Shown here: positions 6,112 through 11,062 of the stretch, in pieces
How the letters are laid out: every line of letters starts with the position of its first letter
Position numbering within the stretch: the first letter of the stretch is position 1
Origin: an uncultured Prevotella sp.
GTDB taxonomy: Bacteria; Bacteroidota; Bacteroidia; Bacteroidales; Bacteroidaceae
Assembly: GCA_934230965.1 (NCBI GenBank)
Contig: CAKQFW010000052.1
Span: 1 to 11,062, forward strand
Length of the DNA stretch: 11,062 nt
Direction of reading: 5' to 3'
The notes under the pieces: model-generated
The model's input: the letters and a program-made list of their open reading frames with translations, nothing else
Database searches by the model: none
Told to the model about the DNA's origin: nothing
Program-made: the position numbers and the translations under genes

Positions 6112-6234
6112 ATGCATAGACCTCTCATACTGTGCATAGCTAATAAATATAGGTGCCGCTGCTGTATGAATACAGGCCGTGCCGCTGTCAACCTTTTTGT
6201 AGAAAACAATAATAATGGAAACAAGAAACAGTAA
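6112..6234 (+). CDS. Possible Cys-rich short leader frame overlapping the serB start
   Basis: ATG at 6112 opens a 40-codon frame that ends at TAA 6232-6234, overlapping the first 20 bases of serB in another frame. Residues 14-18 are RCRCC, four Cys in 11 residues when Cys8 is counted. There is no visible ribosome site, and the predicted transcript start lies only about 8 bases upstream. It could be a leader peptide sensing cysteine supply, or simply an open stretch. I cannot show that it is translated. Confidence 0.15.
   Translation: MHRPLILCIANKYRCRCCMNTGRAAVNLFVENNNNGNKKQ
6153..6187 (+). repeat. Direct repeat flanking a small hairpin in the serB leader
   Basis: GTGCCGCTG occurs at 6153-6161 and again at 6179-6187, exactly 26 bases apart. 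Between them CTGTA (6162-6166) and TACAG (6171-6175) form a 5-bp hairpin with loop TGAA. The block is 27 bases upstream of the serB ATG. It may be a binding site or a folded leader element. Confidence 0.5.
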
Positions 6235-7456
6235 AGAAGAACAAATTCTTATTCGCATAACAGGTAAAGACCGCCCAGGACTTACCGCTTCAGTGATGGA
6301 GATATTGGCCAGCAAAGATGCTAAGGTGTTAGATATTGGTCAGGCCGATATTCATTCAACGCTCTCGCTGGGCATCCTCATTCGCATTGACGAAAACGCG
6401 TCGGGCCAAGTTATGAAAGAGCTTCTTTTTAAGGCCACCGAGCTGGGCGTAAACATAGGCTTTGCGCCTGTTACCGACGACGAATATGAAAACTGGGTGA
6501 ACCGTCAGGGCAAGAACCGCTACATCCTTACCATCATAGGCCGCACCTTGTCGGCCAAACAGATTGAGGCCGCCACAAAGGTTATAGCCAAGCAGGGCCT
6601 GAATATCGACTCTATCTTACGCCTTACGGGTCGTATGAGCATCAAGCATCCCGAGCGCAACAACCGTGCTTGCATCGAGTTCTCGCTTCGTGGCAATCCT
6701 GAAAACCGCGCCGCCATGCAAGAAGAGCTGATGCACATCTCGGCCGACATGGAGATTGACTTCTCGTTTCAAAAAGACGATATGTATCGCCGTATGCGCC
6801 GCCTCATTTGCTTCGATATGGACTCTACCCTCATTCAAACCGAGTGCATAGACGAACTGGCCGACCGTGCCGGCGTGGGTGCCGAGGTGCGCGCCATCAC
6901 TGAGAGTGCTATGCGTGGCGAGATAAACTTTAAAGAGAGCTTTACACGGCGAGTAGCCTTGCTCAAAGGCCTTGATGCCAGCGTGATGGAAGACATTGCC
7001 AACAAGATGCCCATCACAGAAGGCGTAGACCGACTGATGGCTGTTCTTAAGCGTTGCGGCTATAAGATAGCAATTCTTAGTGGTGGATTTACCTATTTTG
7101 GCGAGTTTCTTCAGCGCAAATATGGCATTGACTATGTGTATGCCAACGAACTGGAGATAGGCGAAGATGGCAAACTTACGGGTCGCTATGTAGGCGAGAT
7201 TGTTGACGGACACCGCAAGGCCGAACTGCTGAAGCTTATTGCACAGGTTGAGAAGGTGAACCTTGCGCAGACCATTGCTGTAGGCGATGGCGCTAACGAC
7301 CTACCTATGTTGGGCGAGGCGGGCCTCGGCATTGCTTTCCATGCCAAACCACGTGTGGTGGCCAATGCCAAACAGAGCATCAACACCATTGGTCTCGATG
7401 GCGTGCTCTACTTCCTCGGCTTCAAGGATAGCTACTTGGGCGAAGAGGGACGCTAA
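6215..7456 (+). CDS. serB: Phosphoserine phosphatase with N-terminal ACT-type region
   Basis: Hydrolyses O-phosphoserine to serine, the last step of serine synthesis, in the cytoplasm. The 413-residue protein has an N-terminal ACT domain starting ILIRITGKDRPGLTASV (residues 11-27), a second ACT-like segment starting RYILTIIGRTLSAKQI (102-117), and a HAD phosphatase domain from about 195. Motif I is FDMDSTLIQTECIDELA, with nucleophile Asp201, acid/base Asp203 and the Glu typical of SerB. Motif II is ILSGG (287-291), Lys335 lies in HRKAEL, and motif III is VGDGANDLPML (356-366). All catalytic residues are present. ACT regions usually bind amino acids, so feedback by serine is plausible. The start ATG at 6215 lies in AATAATAATGG with no Shine-Dalgarno sequence. 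The gene stands alone, with a hairpin terminator downstream. Confidence 0.96.
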   Translation: METRNSKEEQILIRITGKDRPGLTASVMEILASKDAKVLDIGQADIHSTLSLGILIRIDENASGQVMKELLFKATELGVNIGFAPVTDDEYENWVNRQGKNRYILTIIGRTLSAKQIEAATKVIAKQGLNIDSILRLTGRMSIKHPERNNRACIEFSLRGNPENRAAMQEELMHISADMEIDFSFQKDDMYRRMRRLICFDMDSTLIQTECIDELADRAGVGAEVRAITESAMRGEINFKESFTRRVALLKGLDASVMEDIANKMPITEGVDRLMAVLKRCGYKIAILSGGFTYFGEFLQRKYGIDYVYANELEIGEDGKLTGRYVGEIVDGHRKAELLKLIAQVEKVNLAQTIAVGDGANDLPMLGEAGLGIAFHAKPRVVANAKQSINTIGLDGVLYFLGFKDSYLGEEGR

Positions 7457-7504
7457 AAAGAAAACGAGCGTGTTGTGAAAGACACAACAACATAGAAAAC
7501 AATA

Positions 7505-7576
7505 AAAGGACAACAAAAACAACTCTTTTAAATACATTATGTGACGTAAGAAAAAGGGTTGCTTTTGTTGTCCTTT
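7505..7576. terminator. Long inverted repeat between convergent serB and thioredoxin genes
   Basis: The 25-base arms 7505-7529 and 7552-7576 pair along nearly their whole length, with one A-C mismatch and one G-U pair, around a 22-base loop. The outer 14 bp (AAAGGACAACAAAA with its complement) are perfect, and pairing can be extended outwards through CAATAA/TTATTG after a small bulge. Arms are rich in A on the left and T on the right, so the structure can serve as a terminator for both genes. It is longer than most intrinsic terminators. Confidence 0.75.
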
Positions 7577-7630
7577 CATTATTGTATTTGGTGCTCTAAT
7601 GCATTGATTATTTGTGAATCACACTTCGAC

Positions 7631-8734
7631 TTACTTAAAAATCTCGGCCAACTTCTTTCCTAACGCTTCACCGCGAAGGTCGCGAGCCACGATGATGCCT
7701 TTAGGGTTGACAAGCAGCGAGGCGGGTATGCCCTGGATTCCGTACGTCTGAGCGGCTATTGAGCGCCATCCTTTAAGGTCAGACAGGTGTATCCAGTTGA
7801 GGCCCATATCGTTGATAGCCTTTTTCCATGCATCGGCCTTATTGTCGAACGACAATCCCACCACGTCGAAATCCTTGTCATGATATTTCTCATAGTTGGC
7901 TTTCACGTTAGGCATCTCCATTCGGCAGGGGCCACACCAGCTGGCCCAGAAGTCGATAAGCACGTATCGGCCCTTGCCGCAATATTCGCTCAGCTTGTGC
8001 GCCTTGCCCTCGGTGTCGTTCATCTCAAGGTCGGTAAAGGGCTTGCCTATGATGGCTTCGGCACGTTCAAGGTCGGCCAACATCTGTCGCGCTTGGGCCA
8101 GCATGGGGTGAGAGGCGTAGGGGCGCGACGGAGACAGAAGCGCCTTCAGTTCTGCCAACTCACAGTCGTACGCAATGTTGGTGATGTAAGCAGCAGGAAT
8201 GAGGTTGTCCTTGTTCTCGTTAATAATTTGGCGTATCTCCTTGTTTAGTTGCTCCTCGATAGGTGTAATCTGTTCAATAAGCTTCTGCGACTGTTTTTCT
8301 CGTTCTGCCTGGTCCAGCGTCATATTGCTTGCCAGTTTTCTAAATTCTTCGGCAAAAGGCTCTATCTTATCAGTGTAAACCTTTGTTCGCTGCTGGCAAG
8401 TGCCATAACGTGTGTTTAATGCCGAACCCTTCAAGGTGCCTGTTGTGAGGTCGACGTTGGCGGGTGTGCCATCGTTGAAGAGATACACAGCCAGAGTGTT
8501 AGGTGCTGTTATATACATAATAGCGTTCTTGTCGGCCTTTATATTTATTTCAAAGGTGCCGTTTTTTGTTGCCACGCTGTCTTCTTTCACGTTGCGCTTC
8601 GCCCAGTCGCGATAATACACCCACTTAGTGGCAGCCGAACAGTTGCCTTTAACCAGTGTAGTAACCTCTTGTGCCATAACCGTTGATAGGGCCGCAAGGG
8701 CGAGGATAGATGTTGTAAGTCTTTTCAATTGCAT
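7631..8734 (-). CDS. Exported TlpA-like thiol-disulfide oxidoreductase with DUF4369-like N-terminus
   Basis: A 367-residue protein with a signal peptide (MQLKRLTTSILALAALSTVMA, cleavage likely after VMA at 21; Lys/Arg, then hydrophobic core). Residues about 24-105 resemble the DUF4369 beta-domain common in Bacteroidetes thioredoxins (GTFEINIKA, VYLFNDGTPANVDL). A charged helical linker spans about 120-225. The C-terminal thioredoxin domain (230-367) carries DFWASWCGPCRMEMPN, with the redox pair Cys267 and Cys270, and the cis-Pro in GIQGIPASLLV (Pro337). It probably acts outside the cytoplasmic membrane in disulfide reduction, for example in cytochrome c maturation or oxidative defence, but no partner is encoded nearby. 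I chose ATG at 8734 over an in-frame TTG at 8743, because it gives a normal signal peptide. The gene stands alone with its own promoter. Confidence 0.9.
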   Translation of the reverse strand: MQLKRLTTSILALAALSTVMAQEVTTLVKGNCSAATKWVYYRDWAKRNVKEDSVATKNGTFEINIKADKNAIMYITAPNTLAVYLFNDGTPANVDLTTGTLKGSALNTRYGTCQQRTKVYTDKIEPFAEEFRKLASNMTLDQAEREKQSQKLIEQITPIEEQLNKEIRQIINENKDNLIPAAYITNIAYDCELAELKALLSPSRPYASHPMLAQARQMLADLERAEAIIGKPFTDLEMNDTEGKAHKLSEYCGKGRYVLIDFWASWCGPCRMEMPNVKANYEKYHDKDFDVVGLSFDNKADAWKKAINDMGLNWIHLSDLKGWRSIAAQTYGIQGIPASLLVNPKGIIVARDLRGEALGKKLAEIFK

Positions 8735-8772
8735 ATATTTCAAATATTAATTATTTCTTGTTTCTGTGAGTG

Positions 8773-8803
8773 CAAATGTAAGAATAAAATGGTGATGCTC
8801 AAA
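8773..8803 (-). promoter_or_regulatory. Bacteroides-type promoter for the TlpA-like gene
   Basis: On the minus strand TTTG (8803-8800), a 19-base spacer and TACATTTG (8780-8773) fit the consensus exactly. Transcription would start near 8766, about 30 bases before the ATG at 8734, which also supports that start codon. Confidence 0.75.
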
Positions 8804-8831
8804 AGAAAAGGTAGGTTTTTATCATGTTTGT

Positions 8832-8862
8832 TTTGCTATCTTTTGGTTTTTTAGTAATTTTG
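8832..8862 (+). promoter_or_regulatory. Bacteroides-type promoter for the yhhQ-queF operon
   Basis: TTTG (8832-8835), a 19-base spacer and TAATTTTG (8855-8862) fit the consensus exactly. Transcription would start near 8869, so the leader is only about 55 bases. It is back to back with the thioredoxin promoter, 28 bases between the two -33 boxes. Confidence 0.78.
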
Positions 8863-8868
8863 CAAACT

Positions 8869-8911
8869 GTTTGGGCTTGCTCCCAACAAAAGAGTGCTTG
8901 GTAAACCTCTT
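8869..8911 (+). promoter_or_regulatory. Two-hairpin leader of yhhQ-queF, candidate RNA switch
   Basis: Starting at the predicted transcript start, TTGGG (8871-8875) pairs with CCCAA (8882-8886) around the loop CTTGCT. AAGAG (8890-8894) pairs with CTCTT (8907-8911) around 12 bases, ending 13 bases before the ATG. A competing pairing is possible: CCAA (8883-8886) with TTGG (8898-8901), which would break both hairpins. CTC in the first loop region can also pair with GAG at 8892-8894. The A-rich stretch CAAAA after the first stem recalls preQ1-I riboswitches, but the 6-base loop is shorter than in that class and I cannot match its consensus. The link to preQ1 is inference from the downstream genes. 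Confidence 0.35.
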
Positions 8912-8924
8912 AAAAACAAGAATT

Positions 8925-9614
8925 ATGACAGACAAAAAGAATAATGTGAGCGTGCTGTTCCTGTTTTACAGCATCCTTTTTTGCGTGTGCCTGATTACGG
9001 CAAACGTGCTTGAGACAAAACAGATTTCATTAGGTGTATTCAACATCACGGGCGGACTTATTGTCTTTCCCGTTTCCTACATCATTAACGATTGTGTGTG
9101 CGAGGTATGGGGCTACCGCAAGGCGCGCCTGCTTATCTGGCTGGGCTTTGCCATGAACTTCTTGTTCGTGCTGTTCGGAGCCATTGCCGACGCCATTCCT
9201 GGCGCCCCCTATTGGCATAATGATGAAGGTTTTCATGCCATCTTTGGCTTGGCGCCCCGCATTGCAGCTGCCTCGTTTGTGGCGTTTCTTGTGGGCTCGT
9301 TTGTCAATGCCTACGTTATGAGCCGCATGAAAATAAATTCAGATGGCCGCAACTTCTCGCTTCGCGCCATCCTCAGCACCATCTTTGGCGAGGGTGCCGA
9401 CAGCCTTATCTTCTTCCCCCTGGCGCTGTATGGCGTAGTGCCTACGGCCGAGTTGCCCATCTTCATCGTTACCCAAGTGGTGCTGAAGACGCTGTACGAG
9501 GTGGCAGTGCTGCCCCTTACCATTTATGTGGTGAAGAAAACTAAGCAGATAGAGGGCGAAGACGCCTATGATAACGGCATCAGCTACAGTGTGTGGAAGG
9601 TGCTAAATGTTTAA
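8925..9614 (+). CDS. yhhQ: Queuosine precursor transporter, YhhQ family (DUF165/VUT)
   Basis: Integral membrane protein of 229 residues that imports 7-deazaguanine precursors of queuosine (preQ0 and/or preQ1); E. coli YhhQ has this role. About six membrane segments are visible, near residues 8-28, 40-57, 69-90, 112-133, 150-170 and 178-204. The family signature [18 protein letters not shown] (residues 51-68) follows the second segment, and [17 protein letters not shown] (154-170) and [17 protein letters not shown] (183-199) are equally typical. ATG at 8925 is chosen because it leaves a normal short cytoplasmic N-terminus (MTDKKNN) and the upstream in-frame alternative at 8871 would lie almost on the transcript start. 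queF follows after 20 bases, which fixes the pathway. Confidence 0.92.
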   Translation: MTDKKNNVSVLFLFYSILFCVCLITANVLETKQISLGVFNITGGLIVFPVSYIINDCVCEVWGYRKARLLIWLGFAMNFLFVLFGAIADAIPGAPYWHNDEGFHAIFGLAPRIAAASFVAFLVGSFVNAYVMSRMKINSDGRNFSLRAILSTIFGEGADSLIFFPLALYGVVPTAELPIFIVTQVVLKTLYEVAVLPLTIYVVKKTKQIEGEDAYDNGISYSVWKVLNV

Positions 9615-9634
9615 CAGTGAAGCAAGTATTGAAT

Positions 9635-10099
9635 ATGGAAAATAGACAAGATGAGGGCTTGCAGGCCCTTGGCGCCAAGACGCCCTACCGCGACGATTAT
9701 GCCCCCGAGGTGCTTGAAACCTTTGTAAACAAGCATCCTGGAAACGACTATTGGGTGCGCTTTAATTGCCCCGAGTTTACCTCGCTGTGCCCCATTACGG
9801 GTCAGCCCGACTTTGCTGAGATACGTATTAGCTATGTGCCCGACGTGCGCATGGTTGAGAGCAAGAGCCTGAAGCTGTATCTCTTCAGCTTTCGTAACCA
9901 CGGCGACTTTCATGAAGACTGTGTAAACATTATCATGAAAGACCTCATCCGATTGATGGATCCCAAGTATATTGAGGTTACTGGCCTCTTTACGCCGCGT
10001 GGAGGCATCAGCATCTACCCCTACGCCAACTATGGCCGTAAGGGCACAAAGTATGAGCAGTTGGCCGAGCAACGCTTTGCCAACCACGATATGCTGTAA
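9635..10099 (+). CDS. queF: NADPH-dependent 7-cyano-7-deazaguanine reductase
   Basis: Reduces the nitrile of preQ0 to the aminomethyl group of preQ1 with two NADPH, in the cytoplasm; preQ1 is then put into tRNA at the wobble position by Tgt. The 154-residue protein is the short, single-domain (YkvM) form. Cys52 in [11 protein letters not shown] is the nucleophile that forms the thioimide, and Asp59 is its partner. The QueF motif is [20 protein letters not shown] (75-94), with Glu75 for substrate binding and His93-Glu94. ATG at 9635 gives the normal length; an in-frame GTG at 9593 would overlap yhhQ and add 14 residues. It shares an operon with yhhQ. A strong hairpin lies 11 bases after the stop. 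Confidence 0.95.
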   Translation: MENRQDEGLQALGAKTPYRDDYAPEVLETFVNKHPGNDYWVRFNCPEFTSLCPITGQPDFAEIRISYVPDVRMVESKSLKLYLFSFRNHGDFHEDCVNIIMKDLIRLMDPKYIEVTGLFTPRGGISIYPYANYGRKGTKYEQLAEQRFANHDML

Positions 10100-10110
10100 G
10101 CTTTTCGTGT

Positions 10111-10148
10111 TTTGCCGAAGGCGTTTCTCTTTGAAACGCTTTCGCAAA
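10111..10148 (+). terminator. Strong hairpin between queF and the AEC permease gene
   Basis: TTTGCCGAAGGCGTTTC (10111-10127) pairs with GAAACGCTTTCGCAAA (10133-10148) through 16 bp, with one bulged C and one G-U pair, around a 5-base loop, TCTTT. Only GGGTTT follows, not a long T run, so termination may be partial. It may act as an attenuator or a 3'-end stabiliser for the queF transcript. I see no consensus promoter between it and the next gene. Confidence 0.6.
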
Positions 10149-10170
10149 GGGTTTAAAAACAAATAAAAAG

Positions 10171-11062
10171 ATGGAAAATGTTGAGATAATGGTGATACTT
10201 TTCACCATTGTTGTGCTGGGTTATGCACTGTGCAAGTTGGGGTATATGGGCGATAAGTTTGACCAGAAATTGTCGTCTATCGTGATAGATGTTACCTGTC
10301 CGGCCCTGATATTATCGTCGGTGATGGGAGCCGAACTGCCCGACCGCAGCCTAATCCTTCCGTTGCTCGGCATTAGTTTCCTCACTTATATCTTGCTGCT
10401 TGTATATGGCTTTTGGGTACCGCGCTTTGTGTCTAAAAGCCGCGACGAGCAAGGCATGATAGGCTTTGCATTGATGTTTGCCAATGTGGGCTTTATCGGC
10501 TACCCCATTGTTAGCGCCATCTTTGGCCCTAAGGCCGTGTTTTATGCTGCGCTGCTCAATATTCCGAACACGTTTTTTATTTTTACTGCTGGCGTAATGC
10601 TGGTAAAGGGCGAACACAATATGAAGAGCCTTAGCGCCAAAGTGCTGTTCTCGCCCGCCATGATAGCGGCTTTTGTGGCTGCCCTGATGGTGGCGTTTGG
10701 CGTGCGCACCCCCGACATTATTGCCCGCCCCGTAACCATGGTGGGCAACATCACCATTCCGGCAGCATTAATGGTGATAGGCTCGTCTATGGCGCGCCTG
10801 CCGCTGAAAGAAATTATTGGCAGCCCTAAGGTATATGTTGCCTCGTTGCTTCGCCTCGTTGTCGTGCCGCTGTCGGTTTATTTTCTGTTCAGATTTTGTG
10901 GCGTAAGCGACGTTATCAACAACATCAACACCGTAATTATTGCCATGCCTGTGGCCTCGTATGGCACCATGTTTTGCATGAAGTATGGTCGCAACCCTTC
11001 GCTTATGACCGAGATGACGTTTATCACAACCCTGGGGTCGATACTTACCATACCGCTTATCA
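10171..11062 (+). CDS. AEC-family permease (auxin efflux carrier-like), truncated by window edge
   Basis: An integral membrane protein, 297 codons open to the right edge. It starts MENVEIMVILFTIVVLGYALCKLGYM, the usual first segment of AEC carriers, with FDQKLSSIVIDVTCPALILSSV (about residues 30-51) giving the conserved Leu/Pro-containing second segment. FANVGFIGYPIVSAIFG (103-119) holds the typical Asn-x-Gly-Phe-x-Gly-x-Pro motif; NITIPAALMVIGSSMARLPL and PVASYGTMFCMKYG mark the C-terminal half. Members export or exchange small organic acids such as malate; the substrate here cannot be told. About ten membrane segments are expected and the family is 300-320 residues long, so only the last few residues are missing. 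It follows queF by 71 bases containing a hairpin. A role with queuosine precursors is possible by position but is not known for the family. Confidence 0.88.
   Translation, partial: MENVEIMVILFTIVVLGYALCKLGYMGDKFDQKLSSIVIDVTCPALILSSVMGAELPDRSLILPLLGISFLTYILLLVYGFWVPRFVSKSRDEQGMIGFALMFANVGFIGYPIVSAIFGPKAVFYAALLNIPNTFFIFTAGVMLVKGEHNMKSLSAKVLFSPAMIAAFVAALMVAFGVRTPDIIARPVTMVGNITIPAALMVIGSSMARLPLKEIIGSPKVYVASLLRLVVVPLSVYFLFRFCGVSDVINNINTVIIAMPVASYGTMFCMKYGRNPSLMTEMTFITTLGSILTIPLI

Noticed and set aside
6104..6214. T-box or SAM-type riboswitch before serB
   Set aside because: The leader is too short and lacks a T-box sequence or any multi-stem junction; only small local pairings are visible.
6617..7213. 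198-codon open frame on the minus strand inside serB
   Set aside because: serB has all its catalytic motifs and a clear codon pattern; the antisense frame shows no recognisable domain and is a shadow.
8869..8911. Confident assignment of the leader to the preQ1-I riboswitch class
   Set aside because: The loop of the first stem has only 6 bases and I cannot align the class consensus, so only a general candidate RNA switch is reported.
8871..8924. Earlier start for the YhhQ-type transporter
   Set aside because: The start would lie about two bases from the predicted transcript start and within a hairpin; the ATG at 8925 gives the normal family N-terminus.
9611..10162. 183-codon open frame on the minus strand over queF
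   Set aside because: It is antisense to queF, has no recognisable motif, and is explained by codon bias of the real gene.
1..11062. Mobile element, prophage, toxin-antitoxin or defence system
   Set aside because: No transposase, integrase, terminal inverted repeats, target duplications, restriction genes or small toxin-like gene pairs could be found; all genes belong to core metabolic, translation or transport families.

Overview
The window looks like ordinary core chromosome from a member of the Bacteroidales, most probably a Prevotella-like organism. The signs are a NusB of 337 residues instead of about 140, a YbbR/YajC/CoaE cluster, a TlpA-like protein with an N-terminal domain resembling DUF4369, mostly weak or absent Shine-Dalgarno sequences, and promoters that fit the Bacteroides pattern (TTTG, 19-21 bases, TAnnTTTG). 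I see no mobile element, CRISPR array, tRNA, rRNA or phage gene. The assignment to Prevotellaceae is inference; assignment to the Bacteroidales is firmer.

Layout. Bases 1-3236 (minus strand) hold a four-gene run transcribed nusB, yajC, ybbR-like, coaE. coaE runs off the left edge. A 26-bp tandem repeat lies between yajC and the ybbR-like gene. A divergent intergenic region (3237-3477) then leads to a plus-strand block: rplY (ribosomal protein L25), a clear intrinsic terminator, pth (peptidyl-tRNA hydrolase) and, 8 bases later, a small S4-domain RNA-binding protein of the Hsp15 type. Together these genes serve transcription antitermination, protein export, CoA synthesis and ribosome function or rescue.

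A perfect 17-bp inverted repeat separates that block from a convergent gamma-class carbonic anhydrase-like gene (5316-5822, minus). Next is a 392-base divergent spacer with several hairpins, a palindrome and candidate promoters. serB follows (6215-7456, plus), encoding a phosphoserine phosphatase with an N-terminal ACT-type regulatory region. A very long inverted repeat (7505-7576) lies between serB and a convergent, exported TlpA-like thioredoxin (7631-8734, minus).

The right end is the most coherent functional unit. Two excellent, divergent Bacteroides-type promoters occupy 8773-8862. One serves the thioredoxin gene. The other drives a YhhQ-family queuosine-precursor transporter (8925-9614) followed after 20 bases by queF (9635-10099), which reduces preQ0 to preQ1. 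This suggests a uptake-plus-reduction route for queuosine precursors. The short leader of this operon can fold into two hairpins with an alternative pairing, making it a candidate RNA switch. An AEC-family permease follows after another strong hairpin and runs off the right edge.

I found no clearly new multi-gene system. The observations most worth checking are the yhhQ-queF leader, the 26-bp tandem repeat inside the nusB-coaE cluster, and the structured leader with a Cys-rich short frame before serB.
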